Part shown: positions 1-11,375 of the stretch, piece after piece
Layout of the letters: every line of letters starts with the position of its first letter
Position numbering within the stretch: the first letter of the stretch is position 1
NCBI GenBank assembly: GCA_000733355.1
Contig: JNVV01000001.1
Coordinates: 1,129,218-1,193,217, forward strand
Length of the DNA stretch: 64,000 nt
Reading direction: 5' to 3'
Source: Falciphora oryzae
Lineage: Eukaryota; Ascomycota; Sordariomycetes; Magnaporthales; Magnaporthaceae
Translations under genes and position numbers: made by a program
The notes under the pieces: generated by a model
What the model was told of the DNA's origin: nothing
Databases searched by the model: none
What the model saw: only the letters and a program-made list of their open reading frames with translations

Positions 1-1604
1 TTATCGCTCTGTCCCTGGAAACAACGACCTCTGGTTGCTTCTCGCTGGCCGTCCGGATCGCCGGTAACTGCCGGTCCACCCGCCGCGCCTTGCCAACGCC
101 TCGCACCCCTGCCCTGCGCCTACGCCTGTTTGGTTGGACGTACATAAAGCCATGTCGTAAACCTAGACCATGCGGCAGGTCACTGGTCAGCGAGCGGCAC
201 TCCACTGATAAGGAGCTGTCGTAGCACAGGGCGACCCCAATATCGGCCAAGGCATGCCCAGATAGCAAACGTCGGCATGGCGTGGATGTGCTCCATCCTG
301 TCCCGCCCCCTTCGCCGAGTTGGATGCAGGAACCTGGCCTGGAGTGTCTGGTAGCCACACCCGTCTCGCCTCCACCAGTACACCCTCACATAACACTGTC
401 ATTATAAGTCGCGCCGGCACGTCACATTCGCGGTTGCTTTGCCTTCCAGCCGTCGCAGCCGCGTCTGTGCCTATTCGTTCGTCCAGATCGTTCGTTTATC
501 TGGTCCTTTCCGAAGGAGGGAGGGGCCCGAACGAGCTAGCCGTCCTCGGTGGCTTAGAGGCGAAGGAAGAAAAAGAAACGTCAGACACACGGTGACACGT
601 TGACTTCCTCACCCTGGACACACACGCACGGCCGTGCCGGTTGTCGCGTGCTTGTCAAATAAAAAGACAAGAAGGAGGGAGGAGGTAAAGAAAGAAAAGG
701 GAAAGAAAAGAAAAATTCCGAAAGGGAGTGACGAAAAAAAAAAAAGAAAGAAAAGGGGAGGATCCAACGCTTATCCGGGCAAATAAAACCAACCATCTCC
801 AATGGTTCGCCTTCGATCCTGCATCTCCTAACCCCTTTCTTCATCCCCGTCTCGTTCCCCTCGTCGCGACTCCCAATAACACAAGATCCGAGGGCCGACT
901 GCCAAGAGCAGCCCATATTCCTGTGATATATAACACAAGCCGACCTAGGTTCCCTGTGATTGCATCGAGGTGAGAACTGTTGGAGAGCCAATGCCCTGTC
1001 CGTGCCTGGTCTGTTCTGGCCGCTTGCTGATATCGCCGCCGTTGACACGCACAGATCGGATTTGTGTTCCGACGATGCTGCCGGTGGACACGCACGACGC
1101 TGAAGACGCACCCCGACGCATATGAACTGCCTCCTCTGGATATACAAGTGCAACGATCCCTGTGACGATCCAGCCCTCGTCTACAGAGCACATACGGGAG
1201 ACTCGTGGCCGGGTCGGCCTGTAGCTTGCGACCACGGCCTGTAAAGCAAGCCAGGGGCAAGGCGACAAGTCCCAACTACGAAGTCCATCACCCCCACACA
1301 ACAAGCGAGCTACGCACGCTTATCAAAAGGATTGCACCACCATCATCCCCGCAACGGCAAGGCTCTCGTAGTGGTTTCCTTGGCATTGAAACCCTTATTT
1401 TCTGCTGTTATTTTTTACTTTTTTATTTTTTATTTTCCGCCCTCGTCTTGCGGGGATCCCTCCCATCCCAACTTAGACACTCTCTTCACACCCTCTTTAA
1501 TAATCTCCAGTCGCGCCGCTGTAGAAGCCTGCGGGAGCGACGCCCTAGACGGCCGCTTGGCTGCAACACATACTCCTGATAGCGATTGTCGTCTCGTACG
1601 AGCC
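1..1604. other. Upstream region, no gene seen
   Basis: This region holds 5' flank and probable leader of the DUF8004 gene. There is a purine-rich tract near 655-770 and a T-rich tract near 1400-1440. Open frames here are short, overlap on both strands and resemble no family. The frame of the downstream gene is open back to about 1332 but has no ATG before 1605. Confidence 0.6.
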
Positions 1605-4600
1605 ATGTCGGGCCGCAGCGCATATGTGCGCAAGAAGATCACACAGACCACCAAGGATGGCGCTCACGGGAGCGACAAGGGATCAAGCTCCGGGTCCGCC
1701 GGCCGTGGGCGAGCCAAGTCTTCCTCAGCCGCCATCAGCTCCTCCGACGATGGCGCTACCGTGCATGAGTTCCCTCTGCCGGGGCGTCAGGATACCGGCG
1801 TTGGCACCACAAACGCGCGACTCCTCAAGTTCGTCGAGCCCATCCGGGAGAACGAGTTGATGAGCTTCCGTCCCGGCGAACTCCTAGGCTACGCAAGCCA
1901 GAGTGGCGAGAGCCAGAGCGGCGGTAGTAATGACGGCCACCGTGACGCATCTGCCAGCTCGCAGTTCAAGGGGCCTCTGCAGGACTTCGCCTACGCCCGC
2001 GCTAGGCGGCCTGTCATAAAGACCGAGGAGGTGTCGGGCATCGAGAAGTCGGGTTTCAGGAGCGCCCTGGATAAAAAGACCGAAGAGGTCCGCAAGGGCA
2101 TCGCCAAGACCTTCACCTTCCGTAAAAAGGACAAGGGCGCCACCGACGGGGACAGGGCTGGTCTGGACTTTCGCCCACCCTCTTCGGCCACCGTGAGGCC
2201 GCACGGCGCGCCTCCTCCGGCCCAGGACGACTTCGATGACTGCGGGTCGCCCTTTAGCAATGAGCCTACCTCGCCGATGCCACCTCAGGGACAGTACGGG
2301 GACCAATCGCCCTGGGAATCGAACTCGAGCGCCCCTATATCGCCGCAGCTGCCAAACTCGGTCAGGACGCCAGGGTTCCCGCCCGCGCCGTCACTACCAC
2401 CCATAAAGCGATGGACCGGCGGCGGGCGCCCCGTTCAGCGCTGGAACAAGCTACGCAAGGACCCAGAGCTGTGGGACATGGACGGAGACGTCCTCGTCTT
2501 CTTTGGGTACAAGGGCCAGCAGCCTAGGCCGAATCCCTCTCTCCGCCTGTCATCGCACATAATCGAGGCTACCGAGTCCAGATACCTGATCATGCTCCTG
2601 CGCGAGGGCTCCACAGACGACGAGGACACAAGCGTCGCCGGGCCCGCGTCCATGATGGCACACCGTCACGCCTCACGCGCCGAAAGCAGTCTTTCCGGGC
2701 AGAGCGGGGGTTGTAGCGCGCCCGTCATGTCGGAGTACGGCGAGGCAGACGGCCAAATCAGCTACGAGCTGTACTTCCCGAGCCCTCCCAACCTGACACG
2801 GATCGACCAGTTACGATACCACATCACGACGCGCAACGTCTTCGCGCTCCTGTACCACGCCTCGCTCGTTGGGCTCTCGCTATACCAGACGCTCAGTGAC
2901 TTGCACGCACGGCTCGAGACATACATGTCGGCTGAGACGGACAACCTAGGCGCCATCGTCCAGTACCTAGCAGCGCGGGGTATCGATGACGTGCGCAATG
3001 ACGTTGAGGGTGCCGTCTCGTTGCTGGCGTGGTCTGAGTCGGCCGACGTGCGCTGGGAGGAGGGCTGGCGCGAGTGTTTCCTGCACTGCGCCGGCATGTA
3101 CCCTCGCGTCGAGCTGTGCACCGACTTCAAAAACATCACGCCGATAACACGCGCGCTTCTCGAACGGGCCTCACTCGAGACGCAGCTCAGAGTACAGGCA
3201 GCCGAGGAGCGCCTGGCCGAGTTTCAGTACGGCGATATGTGGCCCTCGGCCGTAGCAACGATCGCGAGCACAAGCGGGCCAGTGGTGTCCAGCCCGGCCA
3301 AGGCCGCTGCAGACAGACTGCAAAAGTTCCTTGTTGGATACTACAGCCGCGTCTACGGGTGCTGGCCGCCTTTGCCCCCGCCGCCGGCCAACAATATGCC
3401 TGGGGTGGCGGTGGGCGACCCGGACGACGAAATGTGGCTCACGCGCACGGTGGCGCAGAACCTGCAGAAGGACTTCTCGGCCCTGTACGATTATCTTGTA
3501 GACCGCGACATCGTCTGGGACGGCTCCGAGGCCCGCGCAGGGCGCAAGTGGATGCTGGTGAGCATGAGCGGCAATCGCGGCTTCGAGGCTGACAGCGAGG
3601 ACCTGCCAATGACGGACATGCTGGTCGAATTTGATAACCGCCTTCGGTTCCCCCACGTACCGCGGCCATATCCCCTAGTGCCAGAATCGATCCCACCACC
3701 GCCAACAGCAGTGGCGCGCAACGGCAATGGCAAGGATAAGGCGGGCAAAAAGAGCAACGGCAACGGGACGGCGACCCCGACTAACGGTCGCAACGCCGTC
3801 ATAGAACGAAAGGTGGCGCTTGCGTACACGGAGGCGACAAATATCATGCTGCTGGGGTCGGACTTTATGCAGTCGGACCTCATCGACGCCTTCATCAAGT
3901 TCGAGAAGAGTGATCGGGTGGGCGAGGTGGACCCGTCGACGGCAAGGCGAGGCAGATGGACCCTCATCTATGGGGCGTTGCAAACGCTGGCGAGTGTGTC
4001 GGTCGACGCGCCCAACATGCGCTACCGCGAAGACGTGGCGTACCACCTCTCCCCACGGCTCAAAGGCGCCAAAGTGCCGCCTTGGAAGAAGGGAAGCGGC
4101 GGGGCGCCACAGGAGGCGGGGCACGAGCTTTCGTACTGCTGGCTCGCCCCGCGGGTATGGGCGGCGGCAGCGGCAAGCAGCGGGGCGGAGAGCTCGGCGG
4201 CCGAGTCGGGAGGGTCAGGCAACAACAGCCCCGTGCACCGCGGCGGCGGCTTTCCACTCCCTCCCGCCAAAATCAGAAGCGGCGGCGGCGCCAGGCAAAC
4301 CGGAGGCACGAGGTCAGCATGGTCGGCCGGGTCGGCGGCGATGAGTATGTCCAGCTATCCGCCGGCGCTCAGTTCAACGGCGAGCGTGATGTCGGACAGT
4401 GACGCGGGATCCAGCGTGCGGACCCCGGCGTCGGGTGGATCACGCAAGGGCCGGACGGGCGGTTCCATGAAGGGCGGGGGGCGCTGGTACGAGCCAGGAA
4501 CTAGGCCAGGAGCCATCGAGACGGTCAACGAGGTAGAGTGGCCTGTGGGCAGTCGACGAGACCAGTGCGGTCAAACGACGCAGCAACAGCAAATGCAACT

Positions 4601-4961
4601 GCAACAGATGCAACCACAGCAGCAAAACGGGACGGCAAGGCGTCGCGACCAGAGCGGGAGCCGCCATCGTAGCAGCAGCCGGGGCGGTGACACAGAAAAA
4701 CTCTCGGCGGTGATCCCGCAGACGGTGACGGGGGGCTTCCTGGTGCTAGACGACTTCACGGACGACGGCAGGAGCTACATGACGGCGCCGACGGGACGGG
4801 AGACGGACAAAGCAGTGCTGGGGACGAGCCGGGGCGGGACGTCGTCGTCGACGCAGAGGCGGACGGCCGAGTCGGCTGATCGGGCGTCCAGGAGCATGAT
4901 CATCCGGGATTTCGATGACCTTGAGGAAGGGCTAGGCGATTTGCCAAGCCTCGTGCGGTGA
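1605..4961 (+). CDS. DUF8004-type large fungal protein
   Basis: Intronless gene of 1118 residues. The start at 1605 is the first ATG in a frame that is open further upstream. The N-terminal 380 residues are Ser/Gly/Pro-rich and look disordered. A globular middle part (about residues 380-700) contains WDMDGDVLVFFGYKG and later LYFPSPPNLTRIDQLRYHIT, a pattern I associate with the fungal domain of unknown function DUF8004. The C-terminal third is again low-complexity, with a Gln/Met-rich run around 4579-4625 and basic Ser/Arg patches. There is no signal peptide and no clear membrane helix. The biochemical role is unknown; cytosolic or cortical scaffolding would be a guess. The gene is long and ends with an ordinary stop, with no sign of damage. 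The family assignment is from memory; the coding status is very likely. Confidence 0.85.
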   Translation: MSGRSAYVRKKITQTTKDGAHGSDKGSSSGSAGRGRAKSSSAAISSSDDGATVHEFPLPGRQDTGVGTTNARLLKFVEPIRENELMSFRPGELLGYASQSGESQSGGSNDGHRDASASSQFKGPLQDFAYARARRPVIKTEEVSGIEKSGFRSALDKKTEEVRKGIAKTFTFRKKDKGATDGDRAGLDFRPPSSATVRPHGAPPPAQDDFDDCGSPFSNEPTSPMPPQGQYGDQSPWESNSSAPISPQLPNSVRTPGFPPAPSLPPIKRWTGGGRPVQRWNKLRKDPELWDMDGDVLVFFGYKGQQPRPNPSLRLSSHIIEATESRYLIMLLREGSTDDEDTSVAGPASMMAHRHASRAESSLSGQSGGCSAPVMSEYGEADGQISYELYFPSPPNLTRIDQLRYHITTRNVFALLYHASLVGLSLYQTLSDLHARLETYMSAETDNLGAIVQYLAARGIDDVRNDVEGAVSLLAWSESADVRWEEGWRECFLHCAGMYPRVELCTDFKNITPITRALLERASLETQLRVQAAEERLAEFQYGDMWPSAVATIASTSGPVVSSPAKAAADRLQKFLVGYYSRVYGCWPPLPPPPANNMPGVAVGDPDDEMWLTRTVAQNLQKDFSALYDYLVDRDIVWDGSEARAGRKWMLVSMSGNRGFEADSEDLPMTDMLVEFDNRLRFPHVPRPYPLVPESIPPPPTAVARNGNGKDKAGKKSNGNGTATPTNGRNAVIERKVALAYTEATNIMLLGSDFMQSDLIDAFIKFEKSDRVGEVDPSTARRGRWTLIYGALQTLASVSVDAPNMRYREDVAYHLSPRLKGAKVPPWKKGSGGAPQEAGHELSYCWLAPRVWAAAAASSGAESSAAESGGSGNNSPVHRGGGFPLPPAKIRSGGGARQTGGTRSAWSAGSAAMSMSSYPPALSSTASVMSDSDAGSSVRTPASGGSRKGRTGGSMKGGGRWYEPGTRPGAIETVNEVEWPVGSRRDQCGQTTQQQQMQLQQMQPQQQNGTARRRDQSGSRHRSSSRGGDTEKLSAVIPQTVTGGFLVLDDFTDDGRSYMTAPTGRETDKAVLGTSRGGTSSSTQRRTAESADRASRSMIIRDFDDLEEGLGDLPSLVR

Positions 4962-6194
4962 GTGCCGAGATGCTGGCGGCGTTTTGTTTTGTTTGTTTTG
5001 TTGTATTATCCAGGCTACAAGGTTAGGTAGTGGATGGGCGGGCAGCAAGCGGTCTTCTTGGGCACAGCAAAATTAATTACCTTGGGTCGGGTTTGACCGT
5101 ATGTACAATGCTTTGACAAAATCAAACGTGTGTGGGTGTTTTCGAAATTGGCATGTCCATGATTCGTCCACGAATTCGATATCCACGACCGCCTCGGGAA
5201 CTCCAGCTTGGGTCAGGCACAGTGGGCCCGGGTGGAGTTCTGAAGTGTCCAACCCCGCTGTTTTTCTCTTCCCGCGCGACGTTGCGAGTCGTTTCCAGAG
5301 CTTGAGGTGCAGCCAAGGAGCAGCCACCTCAGGCCCAGGCCCGGCACCACCAGCCTCCTCTTCCGCGGTGTGAAGGTGACGGGTACACATCACGGGCGGC
5401 CTCGCTCTAGCCGATAGCTCCCGCTGTCATGCACCTCTGACGGCAGGTTGCATCTAGCAGCTAGTTGCATGAGACCCCTATTTGTCGTCAGGGCCCTTTG
5501 TGTGAGTTTGCGAACCCATGATCCGTCGGCGGGCAGCGGCCAGAGATCAAATCAAGCTTGTTTCCAGCCAGGTGGAGCTCCCACCACCACCACCACCAAA
5601 CACGCCGATCATCCTGGAAAACACCACGTCATCGGCCAAGCAACCCCCAATCAGTTACCGCCCTGCTAGGGGAAAAAAAAAAAAAAAAAAAAAAAAAGTC
5701 GACAGTAGCAAATGACGGGTGTGCACTACATCAAAGAAGCAAAAAGCGCAGTGTTTCACAGAAGCATCTAATCAGGCACACACACCTGCCAGGCAACCCT
5801 CTTCTGCAAAGAAAAGAGGAGAAAAAACTGGGAACGATCCCTGCTGGTTGGGCCGCTCTCTTGGGCCCAGTAGCCCGTCCCCTTGCCTTGCCTGGCCCGC
5901 CAGCCCTGGAGCCCAAGAACCCGATCCCCAGCCATCCATCAGAGTCCGGTCGTCATCGAGCGTCTCCCCTTATTCTTAAAAGGGACGCCCCGACGGCGCG
6001 TGTTCGTCCCATCCCTCGGATCCCCTCTCCTGCCTGCCCGCATCGGTCATTGAGAAGCGCACATACACCAGCACTACTGCAACATCTATACCTACATAAC
6101 TAGGTCGACAGCGATAGGCCGAGTTGCCTGCCAACCAGGTAATTGCTTGCCGCTGCCCGCCGCTCGTGCTTGTGGGAGAGCAGAATCGCCCAAC
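4962..6194. other. Intergenic region with poly(A) tract
   Basis: This is 3' flank of the DUF8004 gene and 5' flank of the MARVEL-like gene. The open frames are short and uninformative. It contains a 25-nt A run at 5673-5697. A CT-rich stretch and an A/C-rich leader around 6050-6110 fit a transcript start for the next gene. Confidence 0.6.
5673..5697 (+). repeat. Poly(A) homopolymer, 25 nt
   Basis: An uninterrupted run of 25 adenines between two genes on the same strand. Exact length is prone to sequencing error. Confidence 0.9.
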
Positions 6195-6853
6195 ATGATT
6201 TCGGCCATATTCTTCGCCTTCTGGCGCATCCTGGAGATCATCACTTTGGTAAGCCGCGAATTGCTACCCAAAGATCTCGCGCGTGCTAACTCGGCAAAAA
6301 GATCATCATCATCGGACTGCTCTCGTGGTTCGTCGACGGCTATGTCAAGGCCAACGCGCTCACGCCCAACTTCATCCTCATCCTCTTCATCGTCTCGGTC
6401 CTGGCCTGCGCCTGGGCCTTCTTCACGCTCTTCAGCTACCACCGCAGCAGCACCAACGCGCAGTTCGTCGGCATCGTCGACCTGCTCTTCGTCGGCGCCT
6501 TCATCGCGGCTGTCTACTTCCTGGGCTTCATCGCGCGCGCCGACTGCACCCAGATCACGAGAGGCGACTACTACTCGCACGGGCTCGGCAACTTCATCCA
6601 GGTCTCGGGCCAGGGCGTCAGCATCAACACAGACAAGCCCTGCGCCATGCTCAAGGCCGCCTTCGCCTTTGGCATCATGAACTGCATCTTCTTCTTCGTC
6701 ACGTCCATGCTGGCCTTTTTGCATGGCGGCCGCATGAGCAGCCGCGAGGACAAGTACTACCACTCGAGCCGCCACTCGCACCGCCGCGGCAGCAGCCGCC
6801 ACAGCCGCCACAGCAGGAGGTCGTCGCACTCGCACTCACGCACCTATGTCTAG
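6195..6853 (+). CDS. MARVEL-domain-like four-helix membrane protein
   Basis: Two exons, 6195-6248 and 6302-6853, with a 53-nt intron (GTAAGC donor, GCTAAC branch site, AAG acceptor). They join to give 201 residues. The protein starts MISAIFFAFWRILEIITL and has four hydrophobic segments, at about residues 3-30, 38-62, 70-95 and 145-168. Two cysteines lie in the second extracellular or lumenal loop. The tail is basic, rich in His, Ser and Arg, and ends HSHSRTYV. The arrangement matches fungal MARVEL-domain proteins, which sit in the plasma membrane, eisosomes or vesicles. The sequence does not show a partner or substrate. Frame and helix continuity across the intron support the model strongly. 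Confidence 0.88.
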
Positions 6854-7538
6854 ATTTGTGCGGCGCCTTCACCGCTAGCCCGGCGGACGGCCACCCTCGC
6901 CCACTCGCGACAAGTCCGCTGTGCGGGCCTGCCATGTGTGCGTTTACTGGCACCCTGCGGCGACCAATTTCGTGGCACTGCTCCCATTCCCAACCACGAC
7001 CAATCGTGGTGTTTTCTCTTGACGCGGCTTCGAAATTTAAATGGCCTTTTTTTGTCTGGGAGGATATTAATCGTTACTATATTATTTCACGACTTATACG
7101 AATTCATGGGTTTATTTGCTTTGGGTCCGCTCATGATGTAATTTATGCGAGATTTTTCGGTTTGGTGATGGATATTCCACGTCTTGTACCTGCCGAAACC
7201 CCAATTTGCAATTTTACGAGTCTGCCACCTATTTACTGCCTGAGCTCTTCCACCAATTCTTTTAACAAGCAATGTACGAGACGAGACAAGATAACCCGCG
7301 GATAGACAACCAAGGAATTATCCAGAGCCACTAGACTTAGATGGTAGTGGTTGGGGGAAACAATTGATGTGATCCAACCCCTTCTCAGGCGACATCTAGA
7401 AGGTACTCTTAAGATTTAAAGTCTGTCATAAGAACAACGCTCACGGGTTGTAGACAAACCCTATTTTTTTGTCACAATGCCTCTCCTCAGAGGCCAGCCT
7501 ATGCAAAAACTCCGGGGCCCCGGTCCCAAGTCTCTTCC
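6854..7538. other. Intergenic, AT-richer 3' flank
   Basis: This is the 3' flank of the MARVEL-like gene. Around 7020-7300 the sequence is noticeably richer in A and T than its surroundings. No gene seen. Confidence 0.5.
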
Positions 7539-8537
7539 TCAGCCTGCCGATTTCCGGAACGAGCCACCGCCACCGCCGCCAGCCACCGCCGCAGCCGAGG
7601 GCGTGCTCCAACGCCTCGAGAGTCTGCGCCCCGTCGACCTCGTCTTGGACACGCTCCACCTCTTGAGGCGCCTCCACCAGGCCCTGCCGCCGCCGGCGTG
7701 GTGGCGCCCGCTGTCGCCGTCGTTGCTCATCTCGACGCGCGATGTCCACATGGGGTTGCCCAACTGCGCCTGCGCGCGGATCCAGTCGGGCGGCGGCGGG
7801 ATCGTCGGCGGGTCCGGCCAGCCGCCGATGCTTTCTCTGGGTGGTTTCGGTGCTGAGGGTGTCGCTGCTGCGGACCCCCGCCTGCTGTTGCCGCCGCTGG
7901 CTGGTGGTGGTGGATGAGGAGGAGGAGGGGGCAGCGGTGGTGGTGTTCTTTGAGGCCCGAAGGTGCCCGCATGTGCTGGCGGGAGCTGCTGCTGCACGCG
8001 CGGTCCCCGGCGCGGGATGGCTGGGAGTGTAGACTGTGCCGAGGACGGCGGTGGCGGTTTTGGTGGCATTTTCACGAGCTTGGTTCTGGGGACTCGACTG
8101 TTGCTGCTGCTGCCGTTCGGCAACCACGGAGGCCACGGCCACGGCCAGGTCTGGCGGCTCCAGTAGCGTCGTGGCCTCTGGCACGGAGGCTGTGGTTTGT
8201 AATGATGATGAACCCGAAGCAACCGCAGCGGCGGCTGGTTCTGCAGCGGCACCCGCTGCTGAAGTTCGGCGAGGATCAGGCTGCAGGCCGGGTGGTAGGG
8301 CCGGGGCGGGCGGCGCGGCGGGGGCCCGTGCGGCGGCGATGGCGAGGCGGACCTGGGCGGCCAGGGGAGGAGGCGGGCGGGCGGGGCCACGGCGGGGGGT
8401 GGTGGTCGGGGTTGCAGATACTTGGTATGGAAATGCTGATGGTGGTGGCGATGATGGTGATGACTATGGATAATGCGGTTGTGGCTGCTGCTGGAGATGC
8501 GGGCAATGTCTGGGCCGACTGGTCTGTTGGTTGCCAT
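7539..8537 (-). CDS. Doubtful Pro/His-rich low-complexity ORF
   Basis: A 332-residue frame with a real ATG (8537) and no intron. The N-terminus is rich in Ser and His, the middle is highly proline-rich, and the C-terminal part is basic with Trp, including PDWIRAQAQLGNPMWTSRVE and RAWWRRLKRW. I recognise no domain. Long frames also run on the other strand (7477-7917, 7914-8660) and in another minus frame (7441-8184), because this GC-rich repetitive stretch lacks stop codons generally. The less biased C-terminal segment makes the minus-strand frame the best candidate. Function unknown; it may not be a gene. Confidence 0.35.
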   Translation of the reverse strand: MATNRPVGPDIARISSSSHNRIIHSHHHHRHHHQHFHTKYLQPRPPPPAVAPPARLLPWPPRSASPSPPHGPPPRRPPRPYHPACSLILAELQQRVPLQNQPPLRLLRVHHHYKPQPPCQRPRRYWSRQTWPWPWPPWLPNGSSSNSRVPRTKLVKMPPKPPPPSSAQSTLPAIPRRGPRVQQQLPPAHAGTFGPQRTPPPLPPPPPHPPPPASGGNSRRGSAAATPSAPKPPRESIGGWPDPPTIPPPPDWIRAQAQLGNPMWTSRVEMSNDGDSGRHHAGGGRAWWRRLKRWSVSKTRSTGRRLSRRWSTPSAAAVAGGGGGGSFRKSAG

Positions 8538-9584
8538 CAGCGGCCGCTCGCGAGGTCCAGCGTCGTCGGCCTAGGTAACCACCCGGCGCGAGAAAAGGGG
8601 GGTGGTGAGGATGGGAGATGGTGTAGTGGGCTGGCTGTTAGATGGGATGCGTGTAAATGATAAATCAAATCGGTCGACCTACACCAATAACTTGCTGGAG
8701 TCTCGTTCGGGACAGTCTCTGGGCGCGACCTGCCTCGGATATTTGGGTGTTCCTGCACTTGCTGTCTGATCTGGTGTATGTCTTTCTCTCTGTCCTGTGA
8801 AGCAACGAAGGAGCCTCGCAGAGCGACAGGAGCACTGGAAGGAGCCGATTTACGACCCCTGGGAAGGCGTGATTTTTAGTATTTGCACCTTCACACTCTG
8901 GCGGTCAGAGATCGAGATGTTCGAGCGTTGCAGCTACCCATGTGTGACGGCTCTTCCAAAGAGCAGCAGGCAAATAGGCGGCCCGTGTAAGTCGGGCTCC
9001 CTGACGTGTCGATGGTAACCCAGATGAGATAACAGAACGACCTTGTCAGTGCGAGTCACCGGGAATCGTGTTTCCCTCTCTCCCAGTCCCGCCCAGTTAT
9101 GAAAATGGGAAATTTGATCACATTTGGCTTAACAATTCACCTTGTTTGTCCACGCCAGGGGAGTCAGCGGCCACTGTACGTCCGGAAGCACAACACAACC
9201 CACCGCACGAGACAGACGTATGTCCTGGTGACGAGGATTTGAACGGGTTCACGAAGCAAGCATCGGACATTGGGGCCGTGGCAGTTTTGGGGCCGGAAGA
9301 CCTTCTTTTACTCCAGAAATAGACAGGTATCTATGTAGGTAACCGCGAGCCAAATCGATCCGACTCACCGCAGCCGGGTGACACAACGCCCCCTGTGACA
9401 ACAGCAGATTACGGGTTGCGCCAAAGACACCATATCAACCAGCAGCGGTCTTTCATCTCTTGTATCACCAACCTGCTCGATGCTTTCTGTTGTTGGGTCA
9501 ACCTCGCCGTCGCAGCTTAGTGAGTGGCGCACTCAAGGTATTATGGCCACCGTTTTCGGGTATTCCATGCTTTCTCCCGCATTT
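8538..9584. other. Intergenic, no gene seen
   Basis: About 1 kb between the doubtful low-complexity ORF and the 3' end of the C2H2/DUF3716/cupin gene. Only short unsupported open frames were found on either strand. Confidence 0.5.
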
Positions 9585-11375
9585 TTAAAATTCGGTGACG
9601 ATGGATGACACATGTAAGATGCAGTCCAGATCTAGGTCGTTCCACACGGTGCATTCGGTGCCAGGATTGATCTTGAACATGCCATGGGGGCCTATTGGAA
9701 GCTCAGGCTCGTTATGCATTCGCACCATGAGCTTGCCGCTAGCTAGCGAGCAGAGCCTTGTCGTATGCTGCATCCTCTTGAAGCTGCAACCTGTGCCCGG
9801 GCAGACGGTCTCGACGCGGAAGGGAATGCCATCTGCCACGGGCACAGACTCTACGCTCACATAAGCGCTGGAGAAGGCAATATCTGGTGGTGGCAGGCGA
9901 CACGGAGGATCAGGTCGGAGGGCAAATCCGGGAACGCAGTCGGGGGAGGGACTGTGGTCTCTCACCGTCATATTGTCTCTTCTGGGGCTGAACATATCCT
10001 GGCCCAACCTCCCAATCTTCCACCCCGAGAGCATGGGGTGGGGGTTGCGGCCGTATCTGGCCAGAGGAGACTGCAGTCGCAGCCATGGGATTCGACACAG
10101 ATCTACTGGGGGTGCTCGCCTAAGCTCGTGTGCTGGCTGCAGAGGGCATCGGTGCAGCTCTGGCGTCTGCTGTTGCGCCACCGCCAACCGAGGTCGCCGG
10201 GGCTAGGCTAGGGTGGGATTGGGATACTCGAGAGCACTCCTACAAGCCATAATGTCCCGCCCAGACACGGTACAGATTTCCTGCCGTGGCGAGGGGATCT
10301 CCAGCCTGTCTCGCATCATGGCGTTATAGGTGCACTAGCTTATCCTGGTACCAAAGTACCAGCAGTTGGAGCAGGCAGTGGTAGCGTGGTCCCTCGCTTG
10401 GGCGGAAACGGGGATGCAGCCCTTGAAGGGCCCCTCGTTTCGCGGACAGCATCCACACGGGCCCTCGGCCCAGTCTCCGGTTAGATGGACGATAAGAGCA
10501 GCGATGTACGTCGGGCGGCACCCGGCAAACGTCTTATTCCATGCTGTATTCCAGTGAACTTCTCGCTTGCGCGGCAGCCCAAGAATCTGGGGTATGAAGT
10601 GTGTCGTAGGCGCCTTCTGAGACCGCCGGAGGAGCGGGGCGATGTACTGCCACAGCTGCAGTGCATCGCCCCCGATGGGCGTTGCGAGGTCAGCATTCGT
10701 AGTTGTTGCCTCGATGGACGTTGCGAGGTCAGCAGTCGTAGCCGTCTCGACGGCCTCCTGATTAGTGATGTCAGGGCGCTCAACGCGGCTGGGGATGGCA
10801 ACCAACTGCGGGGTGGCGATGGGCTCGTTCGGATCACAGCGCTTCTTTGAAATAACCACAGCTTGCAGTCCCTTCTCTCCCTCCAAGAAGCGCGAGTAGA
10901 TGCCGACAATGGTAAAGGTCCCATCCAGGCCGTCATTGAGGAGGCACTTGTGGTGGTTGCCCCAATGTCCGCCCATGGAGGCCATCGAGCCGAAAAGACG
11001 GCGGCAGTCACGGATGGCGCAGATCCAAAGGGTTCCGGGGTTTTCCCGGTGCAAGGTGTAGGGGTCGGGGATCAGGGCGCCGAGTGTCGACTTCAGAATG
11101 CCCGCCGAGTTAGGGTACAGGCGATATGGCCGATCTGGAGTGGCCATTTTGATGTTGACGAGGTCCTTCACGTCCCAGTGGTGAGGAACCTTGGTCCCCA
11201 GAATCGGGGGCCAATCATCCAACCCACTGGGGAAAGGGTTTGTGCTGCACAGGCGCGTTGCCCTCTCAGCGGCGCTTGGATGCCGCCTCTTGACGCGGTT
11301 TCCCGGCTGGCCCACGCCGTCGTCGAGGGGGCGCTTCTCGCCAGAGGCCATCCTCTGGCCGGCCTTAGGCGGCAT
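9585..11375 (-). pseudogene. C2H2/DUF3716/cupin-like gene with two in-frame stops
   Basis: One continuous 597-codon minus-strand frame, from the ATG at 11375 to the stop at 9585, is interrupted by two TAG codons at 10337-10335 (codon 347) and 10205-10203 (codon 391). The part before the first stop (346 codons) has a basic N-terminus, a C2H2-like finger (C119, C124, H137, H141/142) and a DUF3716-like Cys module ending in CSNCWYFGTRIS. After the second stop, about the last 100 codons read as a small cupin-like fold (LCSLASGKLMVRMHN, then GPHGMFKINPG), as in Mif2/CENP-C-type C-termini. From memory, all three parts occur in this order in one fungal protein family, so I read this as one disrupted gene. 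Both stops could have come from CAG by C-to-T change at CpA, the RIP signature. Introns removing the stops, or stop readthrough, are alternatives. A truncated 346-residue product could still be made. Confidence 0.7.

Noticed and set aside
1332..1604. In-frame upstream extension of the DUF8004 gene with a hydrophobic stretch
   Set aside because: There is no ATG in it; the first ATG is at 1605.
6092..6835. 247-codon minus-strand frame
   Set aside because: Antisense of the MARVEL-like gene; Ala/Val/Glu/Asp-rich shadow composition.
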